A DNA stretch of 64,000 bases from Plasmopara viticola (Eukaryota; Oomycota; Peronosporomycetes; Peronosporales; Peronosporaceae), in contig MBPM02000034.1 in NCBI GenBank assembly GCA_001695595.3, positions 496,001 through 560,000 of the forward strand. Direction: 5' to 3'. The translations under genes were made by a program, and so were the position numbers. Under the pieces are notes generated by a model. The model saw only the letters and a program-made list of their open reading frames with translations. It was not told the origin of the DNA and made no database searches. This document shows, piece after piece, positions 24,560 to 37,350 of the stretch. How positions within the stretch are numbered: position 1 is the first letter of the stretch; every line of letters starts with the position of its first letter.

Positions 24560-27500
24560 CTCCGATTTGATTTCGCGTTGGCGCTTCTTGAAGTCTTCAA
24601 CTTCTTGCGACTAATACAGGACTCTTTTCATCTTCTTCTCCAATTCCCATGATGCCTCATGTTCTAGCTCGCCATGCCATTGAATAAGCCATTCTGGTTG
24701 ACGATTGAATTGACGTTTGCGTAACAATTTTTCTGGAACTTTCGATTCGTCATTCTGGTCATCCAGAACTATCTTAAACGACTTCGGTATTGGACGATGT
24801 AAAAATTGATCAGGTATAGATATATACGGTGATAAGACGTCTACGTTGAACGAAGAGCTGATTCGCTTCATTGAAGCTGGGAGCTTTAATGGTGCAACAT
24901 TAGCGTTGATCATCTTCTCAATTTCGAAAGGACCGACTTTGCGAGCAGCGAACTTTGCTCTTTACATATCTGTTTCGCTTGCAGCATGTTTTAGCGAAAC
25001 TCTAGTAGTATCTAACATAACTAAATCTCATGGCCTAAATTCGATTTGATTTACTCTGCGTTTTTGATCATAATACTTCTTTTGAGATTCTTGAGCTTTG
25101 AGTAGATTACTACGAGCAAGTTGTATAACTTTTTGTCTGCTATCTGCGAATTGTTTCGCATATTCTACGATTAAATTTTCCTTCGTTTGGGAGCTTAGCG
25201 ATTGTTCCCATATTGTTCGTTCTTTTCTTCCAGTGTCACTTTCAAATGGAGAATTTTGTCGTTGAACTTACTAAGGCTGCATGAGCATACTTAATCATTT
25301 CTAATTGATTTACCCAATCACCACCTTGATACGATACCATACATCGAAGGGCATCTTCAACAATTAAATTTTGACGTTCTGTTTGGCCATCTGCTTGAAC
25401 ACGATGTCACGTTGTCATACTCAGTTTGATTTTTATCAACTTCATCAAGAATTGCTAAATTGATGAGGTGAACTTGGTGTCACGATCAATGATGATAACT
25501 TCAGGTCATCCATGATGTCTTACAATAGTATTGAAAAATACTTTTGCTGTATCCGTGGCGTTGTCATTTTTATAGATTGCGGCATATTTGGCTCGTTTTG
25601 ACAACTTGTCGATAGTTGTCATGATTGCATCATAACCTTCTGAAACAGGAAGTCCCGAAATAAAATTTATTGAAATGACTTGCCAACAATATTCAGGAAT
25701 CGGTATAAACATAAGTAATCCATTTTTTCGTTGACCATCATGTTTCAACGAGTACAGGTTTCACAACTTTTTGCATACTCTTTTACGTCAACCTGCATTG
25801 TCTTCCAATAGTACCGTTGAGCAATTCGTGAGAATGTTCTTCGAATTTCTGGATGAACTGCAATTGGAGAATCGTGATATTCTGAAATGACAAGGGTTCG
25901 TCAACACTTATCTTGTGGTACACAAAGACGTTTGATTTTGTTTGAGGGAGTGATATACAACAAATCATCCATTTTGACAAAGACATCCTTATCTCTGTTA
26001 CTTGTCCAAGTTTCTTGAAACTTTTCATTTTTTGCACTTGTTGAAAATCATTTTTCATGGTAGGCGCCAAAACAACACTTGAAGTGGATAACATTGAACC
26101 TGCATCTACTTGAACTGACTGATCCTACCCAGATTGACTTGGCGCCGGTAGTAGGGTACGAAAACGAGAACCGCGGTGAGAACATGAATTGTCATATTTA
26201 TGGAGCGTAACATTGACGGCTGGAGAATCTGGAAGAGTTTGTCGCGATAGTGCGTCAGCAACTACATTGAGCTTACCATTGACATGATGAATCGTAAAGG
26301 TAATTTGAGCGAAAAATGTTCGATATCGAGCTAGTTTTGCTGATACTTTAGGATGATGAAGTAGCCGAGAACATGCACTATTGTCGGTGTAGTATCAAAT
26401 TATCTACCATATTAATAGTGACGCCATTTCTCCATACCCATTTGAATCGGAAAGAGCTCTTGTTCATGTGTAGGCCAATTTATTTTATGAGGACCGAGTT
26501 TATTAGAGTAGAAGGCAACTGGATGATCTTTTTTAGCATAAAATTGTGATAAAACACCACCCAAACATGTACCCGAAGCATCTGTAGTGAGGGCGAAAGG
26601 CTTTGAAAAATCAGCTAACTTCAAAACTGGTGATGTCTGCAACGCTTCTTCCAGACAATCAAATGCGACTTCTTGTTCTTCATACCGATGCCATTTACAG
26701 TCTTCTTTGGACAACTTCCCTGAGAAGCAATAGTATTTGTGCAAACTGGTAAATGAAACGTCGATAAAAGCCCGCAAGTCCCAAAAAGCTCTGAATTTCT
26801 TTTATATTGGACGGACTTGGCCATTTTTGAATCGAATCATTTTTTATTTATCGACAGAGAGCCCTTTAGCTGATACAGTATGTCCTGAAAATTGAATTTC
26901 GTGAAGTCCAAAACGACACTTAGAACGTTGGTCATAGCGTTTTCTTCAACGCATAATACTGTTAAAACTTGTGATAGATGCTGAAGATGTTCTTCAAATG
27001 ATACGGAGAAGATGCATGCATATATCGTCAAGATAAACGGCTACAAATGACAGACTTTGAAATAGTCGACGCATCAATCTAGATTATGTTCCTGGCATTC
27101 CAGACATTCCTATTGAAGCTAAACGCCATTCATAGGTTTCATCACCCGTTCTAAAGACCTTGTACTTGGAGCTATCTGGATGGACACGCATCAGATAATA
27201 ACCTTGAGCCAAATCGAGAACCGAAGAAATCTTCTTATTTGTCATGCGATCAAATAATTCATGTACTCGCGGTAGTGAGATCTTAGGAATAACGGTCTGA
27301 GAATTGACAAATCGATAGTCAATCACCCATCGAATGGGATGATCTGCATTACCCGACCGAATCCATTCTGTACGAGATGAAGCTTCACTTGTGACTGGGT
27401 CGGTTTCATTTTTAGTTCGAGTTCAACTGATCGATGTGGTGGCAACTCATCAGGGAGTTGTTCTGGAAAGACATCGATGAAGTCTTGTACAAGATTGGCG

Positions 27501-28000
27501 ATCCTTGGATCGGTTGGTGACTCTATTATTGCAACTTTAGGCCCCTTGATTTGATAGACTTCTTCATAGTGTTGATTCGTAACTTTCTTCGAAAATTCTG
27601 CACAAGAGATGTCAAATGTTTCTTCAGGCAACGATAACTCAGGAAAAATTGTAATATATGCGTTTTTCAGTTGACTATAGGTTGATTCCTAGTCCACCAA
27701 GGTTTGCCGAGGATGACTCCATATTTGTTATTCATTAGCCATTCAATTGGCCTTCAAGTTCCACATCAACTTAACCTTTATTGACTCTGCACTCAATCGT
27801 AGTAGATCCATCAAAACGTGTAATTTGAAGAGTACTAGTGCCTGTGATATGTTTTGTAGGCTTTTCTGGATCACGTTCCAGGTAGCGCCAGAATCAGTAC
27901 AATTTGTACATACTTTTGATTACATCGACCATTTTTGACTAGAAGGTCAGTACCGAAAAAACGTTTATTATTTGGAGCGGCAAGTGTATGTTGTACCATA
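24560..28000 (-). pseudogene. pol: gypsy pol relic
   Basis: Reading from high to low coordinates there are a decayed protease region, RT pieces with PLRVHELFDRMT-like and VLDLAQGYY motifs (27326-27084) and a YLDDI box (near 27030). RNase H follows with LTTDASGTCLGGVLSQF (26580) and an IN zinc region (26094-25783). The IN core at 25748-25506 reads SINFISGLPVS where an active enzyme has Asp (usually MDFI), then IDRD. The tail at 24740-24611 (EWLIQWHGE...EASWE) looks like a chromodomain. Numerous stops and frameshifts, plus the lost first catalytic Asp of integrase, make it inactive. Confidence 0.88.
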
Positions 28001-28027
28001 TTGACACTCTCATGCGTTACTTCAGCG

Positions 28028-28858
28028 TTATCGAAGAAATTGATCGTATTGCGATGTTAACAATTTTGAAGTATTACGTCCATTCTTTTTGAAACAAACA
28101 TCAATACTATGACCAAACGTCTTACAATATTTGCATTTTTGTTTGCGATAACTACCACGTCCTTTATTACGTGCTCGAAATGGACGGGCATGATTAACTT
28201 CCCTGGACCAAGTGATGGCTGAACGATGTCTTCTAAGATGATCAAAACCATGAGCACGATCATACTCGAGAGCTTTGGACATTGCATCCGACAAAGTAGC
28301 ACAACGACAATACTGTAGTTCCTCTCGAATCTCACGGCGTAAACCACGGACAAAATAAGTAACTGTATCGATTTCATGCATAGACTCTACTTGCATAATC
28401 AATTGACGAAATTGCCTTATGTATTCCTCAAGACCTTTACAATCCTTCTGTTTTAGGGTGTAGAGCGGATCTCTCAACCGTTCTTGTGAATCAACGGGAG
28501 CAGATTCTCAAGTAAGCTCTGCCTTGAAGTGATCCAAACCGTTTATCGTGTCTCTTTTGATCATGTACCAAGCCGCGGCAGCTCCACGAAGATTAGCTGC
28601 TAACATTGCGATGGTGCGACGTTGTTGTTGAGGATCTTGTTGGCTGATCCCTTTTGCATCAAAGAACAGGTTGGCTTGGTCAAAATATAAGCGCAATGAC
28701 TCGCCCAACTTTCCATGGAGCTGAGGTTTACTAACGCCTTTAACCTTGAAGTCCTTGTTACGGAGTTTATGGAGGAGTTGATCATGACGAGTAATTATCA
28801 TAGTCAGCTGGGTAATTGCTTCAGCAAGACAAGGTTCGCTTGATGATGAGACACTCAT
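28028..28858 (-). pseudogene. gag: gypsy gag with one in-frame stop
   Basis: The frame starts MSVSSSSEPCLAEA at 28858 and reads through a retrotransposon gag domain to a CCHC knuckle CKYCKTFGHSIDVC near 28130, ending at 28028. It is about 277 codons, usual for gypsy gag. A single TGA near 28510 splits it into 116- and roughly 160-codon parts in the same frame, so this is the best preserved part of the element. Confidence 0.88.
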
Positions 28859-28953
28859 TGTTGAAAACAGATGATATTAAGGAAAACTTATTGGGATATC
28901 GTTTTGTAAAACTCAGAGAATTTCTCTTCTACACGCTTACGCTCCGAGCTCCC

Positions 28954-29253
28954 TTACTCTTTCTCTTGATGATAACGTTTGATCGTACGATCCAGACAAA
29001 CACCGATAATGTTATCCAAATCAGCGACCTTGACAAAGCAATATTGAACAGTCGAATGAACAATATTCCGAGTGATGTGATTGTCAGAAAAAGGAATTGA
29101 TTGCCGAAGTTTTGGGGTCAGAAAAAGGGCCCGGTCGATAGCGGCGGTAAGATTAGAACGAAGCTTGTTGATTTCGGAGTGTTGAGAGTATAGAGAGGAG
29201 AGAGGTTGCTTGACAATACAATTTTCAGTAGAAAGTTTCTTCTTACGTGGCAT
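28954..29253 (-). CDS. small basic ORF between 5' LTR and gag
   Basis: A 99-codon frame starting MPRKKKLSTEN lies in the leader of the gypsy element, upstream of gag and in the same orientation. It has a basic N-terminus and no motif I recognise. It may be an accessory element ORF, a gag 5' extension separated by decay, or chance. Confidence 0.3.
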   Translation of the reverse strand: MPRKKKLSTENCIVKQPLSSLYSQHSEINKLRSNLTAAIDRALFLTPKLRQSIPFSDNHITRNIVHSTVQYCFVKVADLDNIIGVCLDRTIKRYHQEKE

Positions 29254-29523
29254 ACACGGCTCGCTCTAGGTTCCTATCAACTGTCAACAACAACGGCGGT
29301 AACATCAACTCAGTAGGACTGTAGCTATTGGAATTTTAAACTCTTTGTCGCGTAGCGGTACGGGCCAATTTAATGACTCTGAGCCCAGTCCTAACAGCGA
29401 GAGTTTCCAATGTGATGCCAGACTCAACGAGTGGTATACCAACAGTGTCAACAGAACGGAAACCGACCAAGACTTTTTAAATGCCCCAACGAGGAAATAG
29501 CACGACCAACAAGTGCTATCAGA

Positions 29524-29847
29524 TGTACGGATCGGCCGTACTTGATAGAGTTTCGAAGGTAGCGAGGAAGCGATAGAGTTTGAGAGGTTGAACGGCGAGG
29601 AACGAGGCTGAATAGAAGAGTTGGAGTTTGAACTCTTGATGGTAAATTTGGAAGTGAGTTAGATCTAGCTACCGCTGTCATCTCGTGTCCTACGCTCTCG
29701 TTTTCTCTTTTCGGTGTTTTCTAGTTTTCTCTTGAAGTTACAGTTTAGAACTGCATCTAGTATTACTGGTTAATATCAACCATATATACATAAACCTATG
29801 GCATGAACTCTGAAGGTCAGCCATAACTTAGTGGTTGAGTCCTTACA
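29524..29847 (-). repeat. 5' LTR of gypsy element
   Basis: 324 bp; same ends as the 3' LTR. The leader beginning just inside (minus strand TCTGATAGCACTTG) does not start with the usual TGG of a tRNA 3'-end primer site, so the primer is unassigned. Confidence 0.88.
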
Positions 29848-31244
29848 TTTTGACAAAGTGGCACCACAGTAATAGTGGTCATAAGTAGTGTTAATGCGCC
29901 GGAGATTTTCAGTCTGTCGGAAATAATATTGTTTACTGCATGTATTTCTAGAACACGAACGATTTAGATGATGTAGCTTCATGGGTTGCGACTGCCCGGC
30001 ACTTAAATTGGCCTTTGATGTGGAAAGTAGGTATATGATCGTCTGTGATCATGGCCTTTTTGTAACCATTCGACGTACTTAATCTATGATAAAATGTTTT
30101 TGTGTTTTAAGATGGCGGTCTTACCCAATGTCGGTGTATTCCGATGCTGAATAAAATAAATTGGCGAAAATCTGGACGAGGCGTCGTCGTTGTACGAATA
30201 TTTAAAGATGAAAATCTTATGTTTCACCGGTTTGGAGCCCGTTGTAGGTACTCCCAAGGCTGCACTGAAGCCGGGGTTTACAATATATGTTTCGTCCACA
30301 GAGCTTGAACACTGACACGTTCTAAGTACGTAGCAGCAGGAAGAGCTACAAATGCAACCGCCTTCTTAGGTAAAAGAAAACTAGCAAGTCCCTCGAGTCG
30401 CGCATACTGCGCGTCCGACAGCTTAGGGAAGGCCGTACGATCCATCCTGGTACCCTTTAAACAATTTACGACAATAGTATATTTACAAGATAGAGGATTT
30501 AATTCTAAGTGCAACCAGATACGACAAGGTCACACAGCACCTGCACAGAGGAGGCGTGCAGAAGATATGCGATTTTCTTTTTAGCGACTGTCCCTGTTAC
30601 CAGTACCAGAATGCACTCACTTATTATTTCTAAAAAGCAACTATATTCGATATCCGGCCGGAATTTTACCCCTTTTTGAGGCCTCTTCGAGAACAAGTTA
30701 GGGTGAATTCAATGGCTTTTCTTTTCTGTAAAGCCGAATTCAAACATCAAAGCTTGCTTCTGTTCAACGGCAGTGGACCGAACAGAGATGAATAGCGTTC
30801 CGGTTAAATGTGTGATGATGCGTGTCGCACTCGCAAGCATTCTGTTGACGTGGTATAGTCAATCGTAAAGAAACAGAACACTGTACCAATTGCTCCACTA
30901 TGGTAGAGCGGTAATCAATTTACAAACTTGTGAGATACCATGCGGCAACGCTGAAATTTCACTTCAATATCGTCACTTTCTTTGAGCACGAGGACGCGAT
31001 GCTGAAAGCTGATATAACAGGACTTTTCGGCCTCAATGCAGAGAACGAAAAGCCTCGAATTTGCAAGGTCTGCAGTGGTCTATATATGTTCCCGTGCTTT
31101 TATTTTTACTGGTTTATCCTATGCATTTTAAAAAACGAGATGCTTTCGTGTAGACCGTCATGCAATGGACATCTGTTTTTTACATACAAAAAAAAAAAGC
31201 AGCTTTCAAATCGTGTCCGTATCTAGGGTTTCCTGTACATCGGC
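29848..31244. other. intergenic, no gene recognised
   Basis: The region between the gypsy element and the hydrolase gene. It contains one protein-like minus frame (30514-30278), listed separately, and an A-rich run near 31190 just downstream of the hydrolase stop. Confidence 0.5.
30278..30514 (-). pseudogene. unidentified protein-like fragment
   Basis: A 78-codon frame with ordinary amino-acid composition (FPKLSDAQYARLEGLASF, then a hydrophobic AVAFVALPAATYLERV stretch). I do not recognise the family. It overlaps another minus frame (30299-30084) in a different phase, so it may be a frameshifted remnant of a larger gene or transposon. Confidence 0.25.
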
Positions 31245-32228
31245 TTAAAGTAAGCATTCGAACCAGTTTACTGGCTTAATCGAGTCGCGAAAAAGGCTGT
31301 CTCCATGAAGGAAGGCAGTGTCGGCGTGATTACACATCGACACGTAAAATCGATCTACGTAGCTGTTGCCGAACTGAGATGCCGGTAGACCGCCTCGACA
31401 GCTTTCAAAAGTCACCACTGCATCATGTTCCTTAGTGCCATGTTCGATGCTGGCGCCAAGAAGCAAAAGTCTGGCCTGGTCAGTCGAAACGACACCAACA
31501 TTATCGTTGCTGCACATAACAGCAGATACATGTTTGCGGTAGATCTTTTGAGCCCTCACGTACGCCTTATTGAGATCGGTCGTACTGTATTTGCCGCCAT
31601 TGAACGCAAGAGACTTCATTCCAGTACTAACCGGACACCGGCCAATGACCCCCAAAATTTTGCGGAAAGCTTGGGTATCATCGTCCGAGCAAATGTCCAG
31701 AACGTAGTTGGATGCCATCGTGCCATTCATTGGCGCGCTCATGCTGACCCACGTCGTGCTCTTGTCGATGCTGCACTGGTCGTTGGCAACCGCGCCTGCC
31801 ACAATCAATGCTCCCATCGAGTGTGTCACGAGAATAGTGTCCTTGATGACACCTTTCTCTTCTTCGCTTGTCTCGCTCATGGACAGAGCGTGCTTGCATA
31901 CTTCCTCTTGCAGGTTTTCGTCCGTCCAGCGACCATTATATGTATCGAGGGATGCAAATTTTATCGATGAGCAGCATGGAGCATGGTTGGTCATGTCACC
32001 AAACTTGCTAGACGTGGTCTGCAACTCCTTCTTAGGCTTCTTGTTGTTTTCGCCGTGGATGAAAAGGCACGGGCGAGGAGTTGACTTGCACTTGCACGAT
32101 TGTGATCCAAAGTTCCACATGCTTGCGTCTGCTTTAAGTGCTCGTTGATGCTGCTCGAAAGGAGGTGTGGTAGCAGATACCGCAAGGACCAGCAAGACGA
32201 ACGCCATGAATAAGTCTCGCTTCCACAT
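31245..32228 (-). CDS. secreted alpha/beta hydrolase (lipase/esterase-like)
   Basis: 327 residues, intact, no intron. I chose the ATG at 32228 because it gives a signal peptide (MWKRDLFMAFVLLVLAVSA, likely cleaved near residue 20). The frame itself runs open for 85 more codons upstream, but those carry odd hydrophobic stretches. The fold motifs are an oxyanion-type FIHGE (57-60), the nucleophile elbow THSMGA with Ser137, a probable acid Asp269 in EHDAVV, and a probable catalytic His301 in CNHADTAFLHGD. There are many Cys residues, as in an exported disulfide-bonded protein. The substrate cannot be told from sequence. Its neighbours are repeats, so there is no operon-like context. Confidence 0.87.
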   Translation of the reverse strand: MWKRDLFMAFVLLVLAVSATTPPFEQHQRALKADASMWNFGSQSCKCKSTPRPCLFIHGENNKKPKKELQTTSSKFGDMTNHAPCCSSIKFASLDTYNGRWTDENLQEEVCKHALSMSETSEEEKGVIKDTILVTHSMGALIVAGAVANDQCSIDKSTTWVSMSAPMNGTMASNYVLDICSDDDTQAFRKILGVIGRCPVSTGMKSLAFNGGKYSTTDLNKAYVRAQKIYRKHVSAVMCSNDNVGVVSTDQARLLLLGASIEHGTKEHDAVVTFESCRGGLPASQFGNSYVDRFYVSMCNHADTAFLHGDSLFRDSIKPVNWFECLL

Positions 32229-35200
32229 TTCGTCGCACTGAATAAACGCAAATGAAGGCCTATCCCATATGAGATAATTGAGCACAATTGCAAAGAGCCC
32301 ATCACATAAGATTAAGGGGAATATTAAAAATGTGAGGACGTGTAAATCAAATAAAGAGAAATTTACGGCCCCAAATACACGAGTTATGTTCGATGAGAGG
32401 CTAAGATTTTCAAGTGTGTACATTTCGGTTTTCATACCACCGACCGAGTATATACCTTGTACCTGATTCATCCATGACACCATCAGTTAAATAGAACCTC
32501 CGCAGACCGCTTGTTGCTGTTACGCAACGCGGTAGGCTCTACTGACACGGGTATAATACGCAATCACGGCATGGGTACTGTCTTTCTTTAAAATATACCC
32601 TCGTCGTGTGAGGAAAGAGTGCTTAAGATCATATTTTGATGGAAAGCCTTGTCTTTGAAGTGAGAAGAACTGTTTTTCGATTGGACTTCAAATTTCCATT
32701 TTCATTTGTCGAATTTAAACCACCAAAATGTTACACAAAATCATAAGCAATTTATTGACCAATGTGATCTAAATTTTGCATATTGCTGGCAAACTGATCA
32801 CGAGAATATTGTGCATCAATTGAAGTTTTTTGCTCGAAAATCATCGATATATTCTGTATCGAATACATTGAGAGAGATATAATGTGTAAGACTCCATTCA
32901 TCAAAAATTACTTCGAACGTTTCAGCCAATAAAGTTCTAATTGCTCTGCGAACATTTAGACTTTAAGTGACTATTGCAAGCGGGCATACGTTGCCATCGA
33001 TAGTGCGCAGCGGATCAATAGTGAAATATGACGAATTCACAAAAGGTCCAAAAAGGCAATTTTTTTATAATTTTGACATTTTGCAGTACTTAAGATGTTT
33101 TGCTGTAATTAAATGGTCAGAAATGTCAACAAAACTTACAAGAAAAACCTCTCTGTTACAAAGAGCGAATAACGCAAAATCTTAAACATCATTAATTCTC
33201 ACATCTTACAATGTTAAAAAGCGGTACATTCATGCACCTCGTGTACATTCATGAATATACGTCGGCATCTGCAATAGAGGATTCTTTGCACGCAGGAACT
33301 GCTCAAGTACACAAACTCCGCCGATTTGTTAATAAACAAGTAGATTTAGCACTTAGACCGCACATTCGAAAAGATTGAACTTTGTATGTAGCAGTCATGA
33401 TATAATTGCACTTCGATTGGAGCCTTAAAGGCCCCGCAGCGTGCCTCTAAACGATTTTGCCGACACTCATTGCCTGATTTATCAATCAGCCCCGCGCGCT
33501 ATAGCGTACACGTGCTTTCTTTTTTCCCTGAGGTTGTTTCGTCGTATGCATCAACATCGATATAATGCGTTTTAAAAAATGTCAATCGTCTTGAATATAT
33601 GTATATATATTTCAAGTTATATGTTTTAATACGTCCAAAACGTACCCGTAAACGAAAATGGCCTAAAACTCGCCTAAATTTTTTGCAAGCTCGATTTGAA
33701 TCCCGCAGACCTCTGCTTGTGACAGCGATAAGAATTGCAATCACGTACTTCACGGCTCGCTTCGCTCACACGTGTTGGACGATGAGCCAAAGCTGCATTA
33801 GTGTGTCGAGGGACTCCTGCTCCGGGTGGCCAAGAACTTTCTCATACGGCTTTTACAGTTTTCTTTTGTCTCGTTGACATCATTAGTCAAAACGTAGAAA
33901 CATTTAACGTGTGTTACAACATGACAAAGTGATATTTATAGTATGCACTAATGGGAGCGCGTTTACTCAGGGCATCATACGATGTTCCAGTTTGTCCTTA
34001 AGTGCATTGCACTGTCCTGACTACTAGTTTGTCTAAAACCAGAAGCAAGTTGTTTACTGCTTTTTAAAAGACAATCCAACCCTCCTGCGAAAAACAATCC
34101 CGCACCTTGAGGGCCGAAGTGAATCTTACAGATATCGTAGGTACCATTATCACACCAAAGTAGACTTGAACCTTTTGTAACCGTTTGCCGGCAGTAAAAG
34201 GTGTTGAAGACGCCAAACGTGACGTTTTAAGTGCCGGTAGCTCCACACGTGGGTAACATAGTACCGCCAACTGCGGGTATTAGGCTATGGAAGCAGGTGT
34301 CATTGGCCACTAGTGAAACAGATCCGGGTAGCACAGGAGTGTAAGACAAAGTGGGTTGCACAGCTCTTTAGGTAAGTATAGAAGTACAATTAATAACAAA
34401 TAACAAGAGGGGAGCATACGTACGCAAGACGATGTGCATTGCATTGCTTCACAATCGGTAGCGAAGTATCTTCACATATGCCTACGAGGTAATTTCATTT
34501 ATGTGTCACCAGTCGCTGGTAGCAACTTTTGAGCGCGAGGTTGAGACGCTTCAACACCAGAACATTATTTTTCGTTCACCACTCACTTTTCGTTCGTTTT
34601 TTAGAACTAGCAAATGAGATAAATTTGCGACTTTACATGTGGGTAGCGACAAACCAACAATATTGAGAAACATAGACAGCGGGCAACACAATACACAGGT
34701 GGGCAAAGAGCGCTATTAGCTGCGAACGGGGCCATAAGTCCGTAGGTGGGAAAGCTAGAACAACCAATAGCAAAAAGCATAGCTCCGCAAGTAGAAAACG
34801 AGAATGTGATTCCATGAGTGACGAAAATGGCCCCATACTTAGCAAAAATACTATTTTACAGAAGTAGCTTCTCGTATAGCAGGTCGTCGTGTCTCGACAG
34901 ATGCTTTATATTAAAAAGCCTCACGGAGGAGAATGAAGCTACTAAACCTTAAAGATCTTGAAACTTCCGATTTTTTCAATGATCAACAGCCAAAATTTCT
35001 CAGAGGTGGTTTTTTTAAATAAACCGCCCTTCTAATGACATGAATAAATATTTTGTTTCGAGATGCATGTCTTGGATCAGCCTCGGAGGTGTCGTACTTT
35101 TTGGGCTCGAAGACAATGCTTTCATATTTCTTATCATTGTAGTAATGTTCCGGGCCAACCATTTAATTGCGGGTGGAGTTTGTCATGAACTTGCCTTTGT

Positions 35201-35289
35201 GCTAGGCACAAAACGCTGTATTGCCAACTTGCCACGAGAGCAATTGAAGTCTATTCGTGCCTTCTAAAAGAATAAGTCACGGTCTCGCA
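32229..35289. other. 5' flank of the hydrolase and dark intergenic DNA
   Basis: The first few hundred bases should hold the hydrolase promoter (minus strand). I see no other gene. Frames are short and unfamiliar, with AT-rich tracts such as TATATGTATATATAT near 33595. Confidence 0.5.
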
Positions 35290-37350
35290 CCGCCTTTCTG
35301 CGCTCGGAAACGAGTGGGAAGCGGCAAGTACAATATTTTTATTGTAAACTGATCAGTGCAGCCGAACCTGCACAAACACCCATCATACTGCTTGACAGCA
35401 AGACCAGGTGCATGCCTTATAGCAACAAAATTTGGTGGCTAAGAAAGTATGACATATCCATCACAGTGGTATACAAGCCTAGCAGTGTAATTATAAATGG
35501 CTACCGATGTCACAAAATCTATCAAACATCGCGGCGATGTCACACCCGGATGTATCGATTACTACGGGCTTTTTGCCTAAGAATTTCCGATGACATATAC
35601 ATTTTTTGCCGTCTTGAAGTCGACAAACAGCTCTTATGGCCCATTTATGTCATTTTTTCAATGAGGACTAATAAACTGTATGTCAGCATAGACAAATGCA
35701 CCTTCGTGATAAAAATGTCAAGTCATCGACTGCCTTTGAATATATAGCTCTATCTCGATGATTGCACAAGTGTAAACTGCCTTTGCGGGCCTCCCTACAA
35801 CTTTAGCTGATCTTATCAAAGAAGGACACTTACTGGATGTCTCAAGTTTTTTTTTACTAAAAATGGAAGCACTATGATCATTTGATAGCGTTGAGAAAGC
35901 TGACAGTTTTGGTTTTATCGGACGAAACAAAACCATAAAGTCGTTTAATCTTCTCAAATGATAGTATCTGTGGCGCACTATGCAATTTGCCGACAATGGA
36001 TATCTTACATTGATTTGTGAAACAAGTTTTCGAACAAAACTGCTCTGCTCACGACAAGGAACTCTGCATTTGAAAGTGTTTAATACAATATTGATGCCAT
36101 TGAGAGTCGTTATACCAGACCCGAGTAAATAAGCCTCTGGTAGCAACATCAGCTGCACCGCTATTAGCATGCAATTTGGCTCCTTCTCATTGTGATGGAA
36201 CAAAACGATCCTACCCGAGGGATCGCTCTCAGCGACGACAGTTTGATGAGTTATACGTTTATACTTTTGGAGACAAATAATGCTCAAAAAGTGGTCACTT
36301 TCACTGAGACATTTCTTTTAGCTTGCGTATATATTGGGACCCCACATGTGCAGGTAAAACGAAGAACCCTCGAGACCTGCCGAAAATGAAGCCCGCGGCT
36401 CATACCTTGTCTCAATTACAAGTTATACTGGTGCCGACAGACGTTTCATAATTCGAGAGTTTCGACTTTTTCTTTGGTGTATCAGAAGCTGGTGACGTAA
36501 CACAACCTGTGTTAGATGTTGAATACTAAGCTAGAGCACAAGAGAGCAAATAACAAGATTGTTCATAGATTCAATATGGTCTTTCGAACCGAAAGGCTTA
36601 CCGAAGAGCTTTGCCAAGCGCTGGTAAAGGTATTAGGAGATCGCTTGCTGATGCCACCATTGAATTATTCTCAAAATAGCCGTGAGCTCTCAAAGCTGCA
36701 CTACGCATTATGTGCGCTGAATATTCATTGACATGCTGCCAATGATTTGTTTTTCATTTAAATTTGGTCAACAAGCTCTACACTTTCTTACGCCATCAAG
36801 CTCACCATCAGGCTAAGACGCTCAAAAGTAATCTGTGGACTTTTAAGTACAAGAGCCTCAGTTTAAGTCGGCAACTTTTATTTTCTGAGTCTTCCATTTG
36901 AGCCCTTTTCCCTTATGGTAACAATGAACCGACTTCACGAAAAGCGGCTAAGCGCGACCAACACTGTAAGAAAAGCAATTGCATCTACTCAAGATACCAC
37001 ATTTCTTTAAGCAAAACACAGACGAAAGAATTTAAGCGTAATATTGAAAAGGGACGAAATTGTACTAGATTCTGGAAAGTTTATATCAAAATGGTGAGTT
37101 TGGTGACTATGAAGTACATAAAAAAAAATCCTTCAGTCCAGTTAAGCACCATCGACCATCCCACAACAACGTTGATGCATTTAGCATTTCACATGGGGCG
37201 TCTTAATGGGTAGTTCGATTATGAGAACTTCGAACTGTATGAGTCCTGCGGTGCCTGCAGCATCTCTTCAGGCATTGTTCGCACTCGATGTAGCTGGTAA
37301 GATTAATACGGAGAGATATACAGCAACCAATTTTGTCCATAGTCACTGTC
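35290..37350 (+). pseudogene. Ty3/gypsy pol relic (RT, RNase H, integrase C-terminus)
   Basis: Plus-strand pieces in gypsy order: an RT box SDDIYIFCRLE and TNKLYVSIDKCTF (35590-35710), an RNase H piece SAHDKELC (36043-36066), and an integrase C-terminal part with TERLTEELCQALVKVLGD and LSKLHYALCALN (36580-36730). There follow RKAIASTQDTT, KRDEIVLDSGKF (36970-37090) and finally HPT..AFHMGRLNG (37150-37211). These parallel the usual integrase tail. No LTRs were found and stops are frequent. A 189-codon minus-strand frame over 35718-36287 is a shadow of this relic. Confidence 0.65.

Larger units (their letters stand above)
24198..29847 (-). mobile_element. Ty3/gypsy LTR retrotransposon with chromodomain-like tail, inactive
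   Basis: Two related LTRs (24198-24555 and 29524-29847), both starting TGTAC and ending CCTTACA, enclose minus-strand gag and pol remains in gypsy order: gag, protease, RT, RNase H, integrase, chromodomain-like tail. A polypurine tract CGGAGAGGA (minus strand, 24556-24564) lies just inside the 3' LTR. A 4-bp TTTT flank occurs on both sides, a weak candidate target duplication. The LTRs differ by many substitutions and by indels, one of roughly 20 bp, so the insertion is old. Confidence 0.9.

Noticed and set aside
31425..32148. Plus-strand frames of 181 and 146 codons
   Set aside because: Antisense to the intact hydrolase gene.
32229..32483. 85-codon N-terminal extension of the hydrolase
   Set aside because: The internal ATG at 32228 directly precedes a good signal peptide; the extension contains unlikely hydrophobic stretches.
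35718..36287. 189-codon minus-strand open frame
   Set aside because: It lies opposite a plus-strand gypsy RNase H/integrase relic and has no motif; treated as a shadow.
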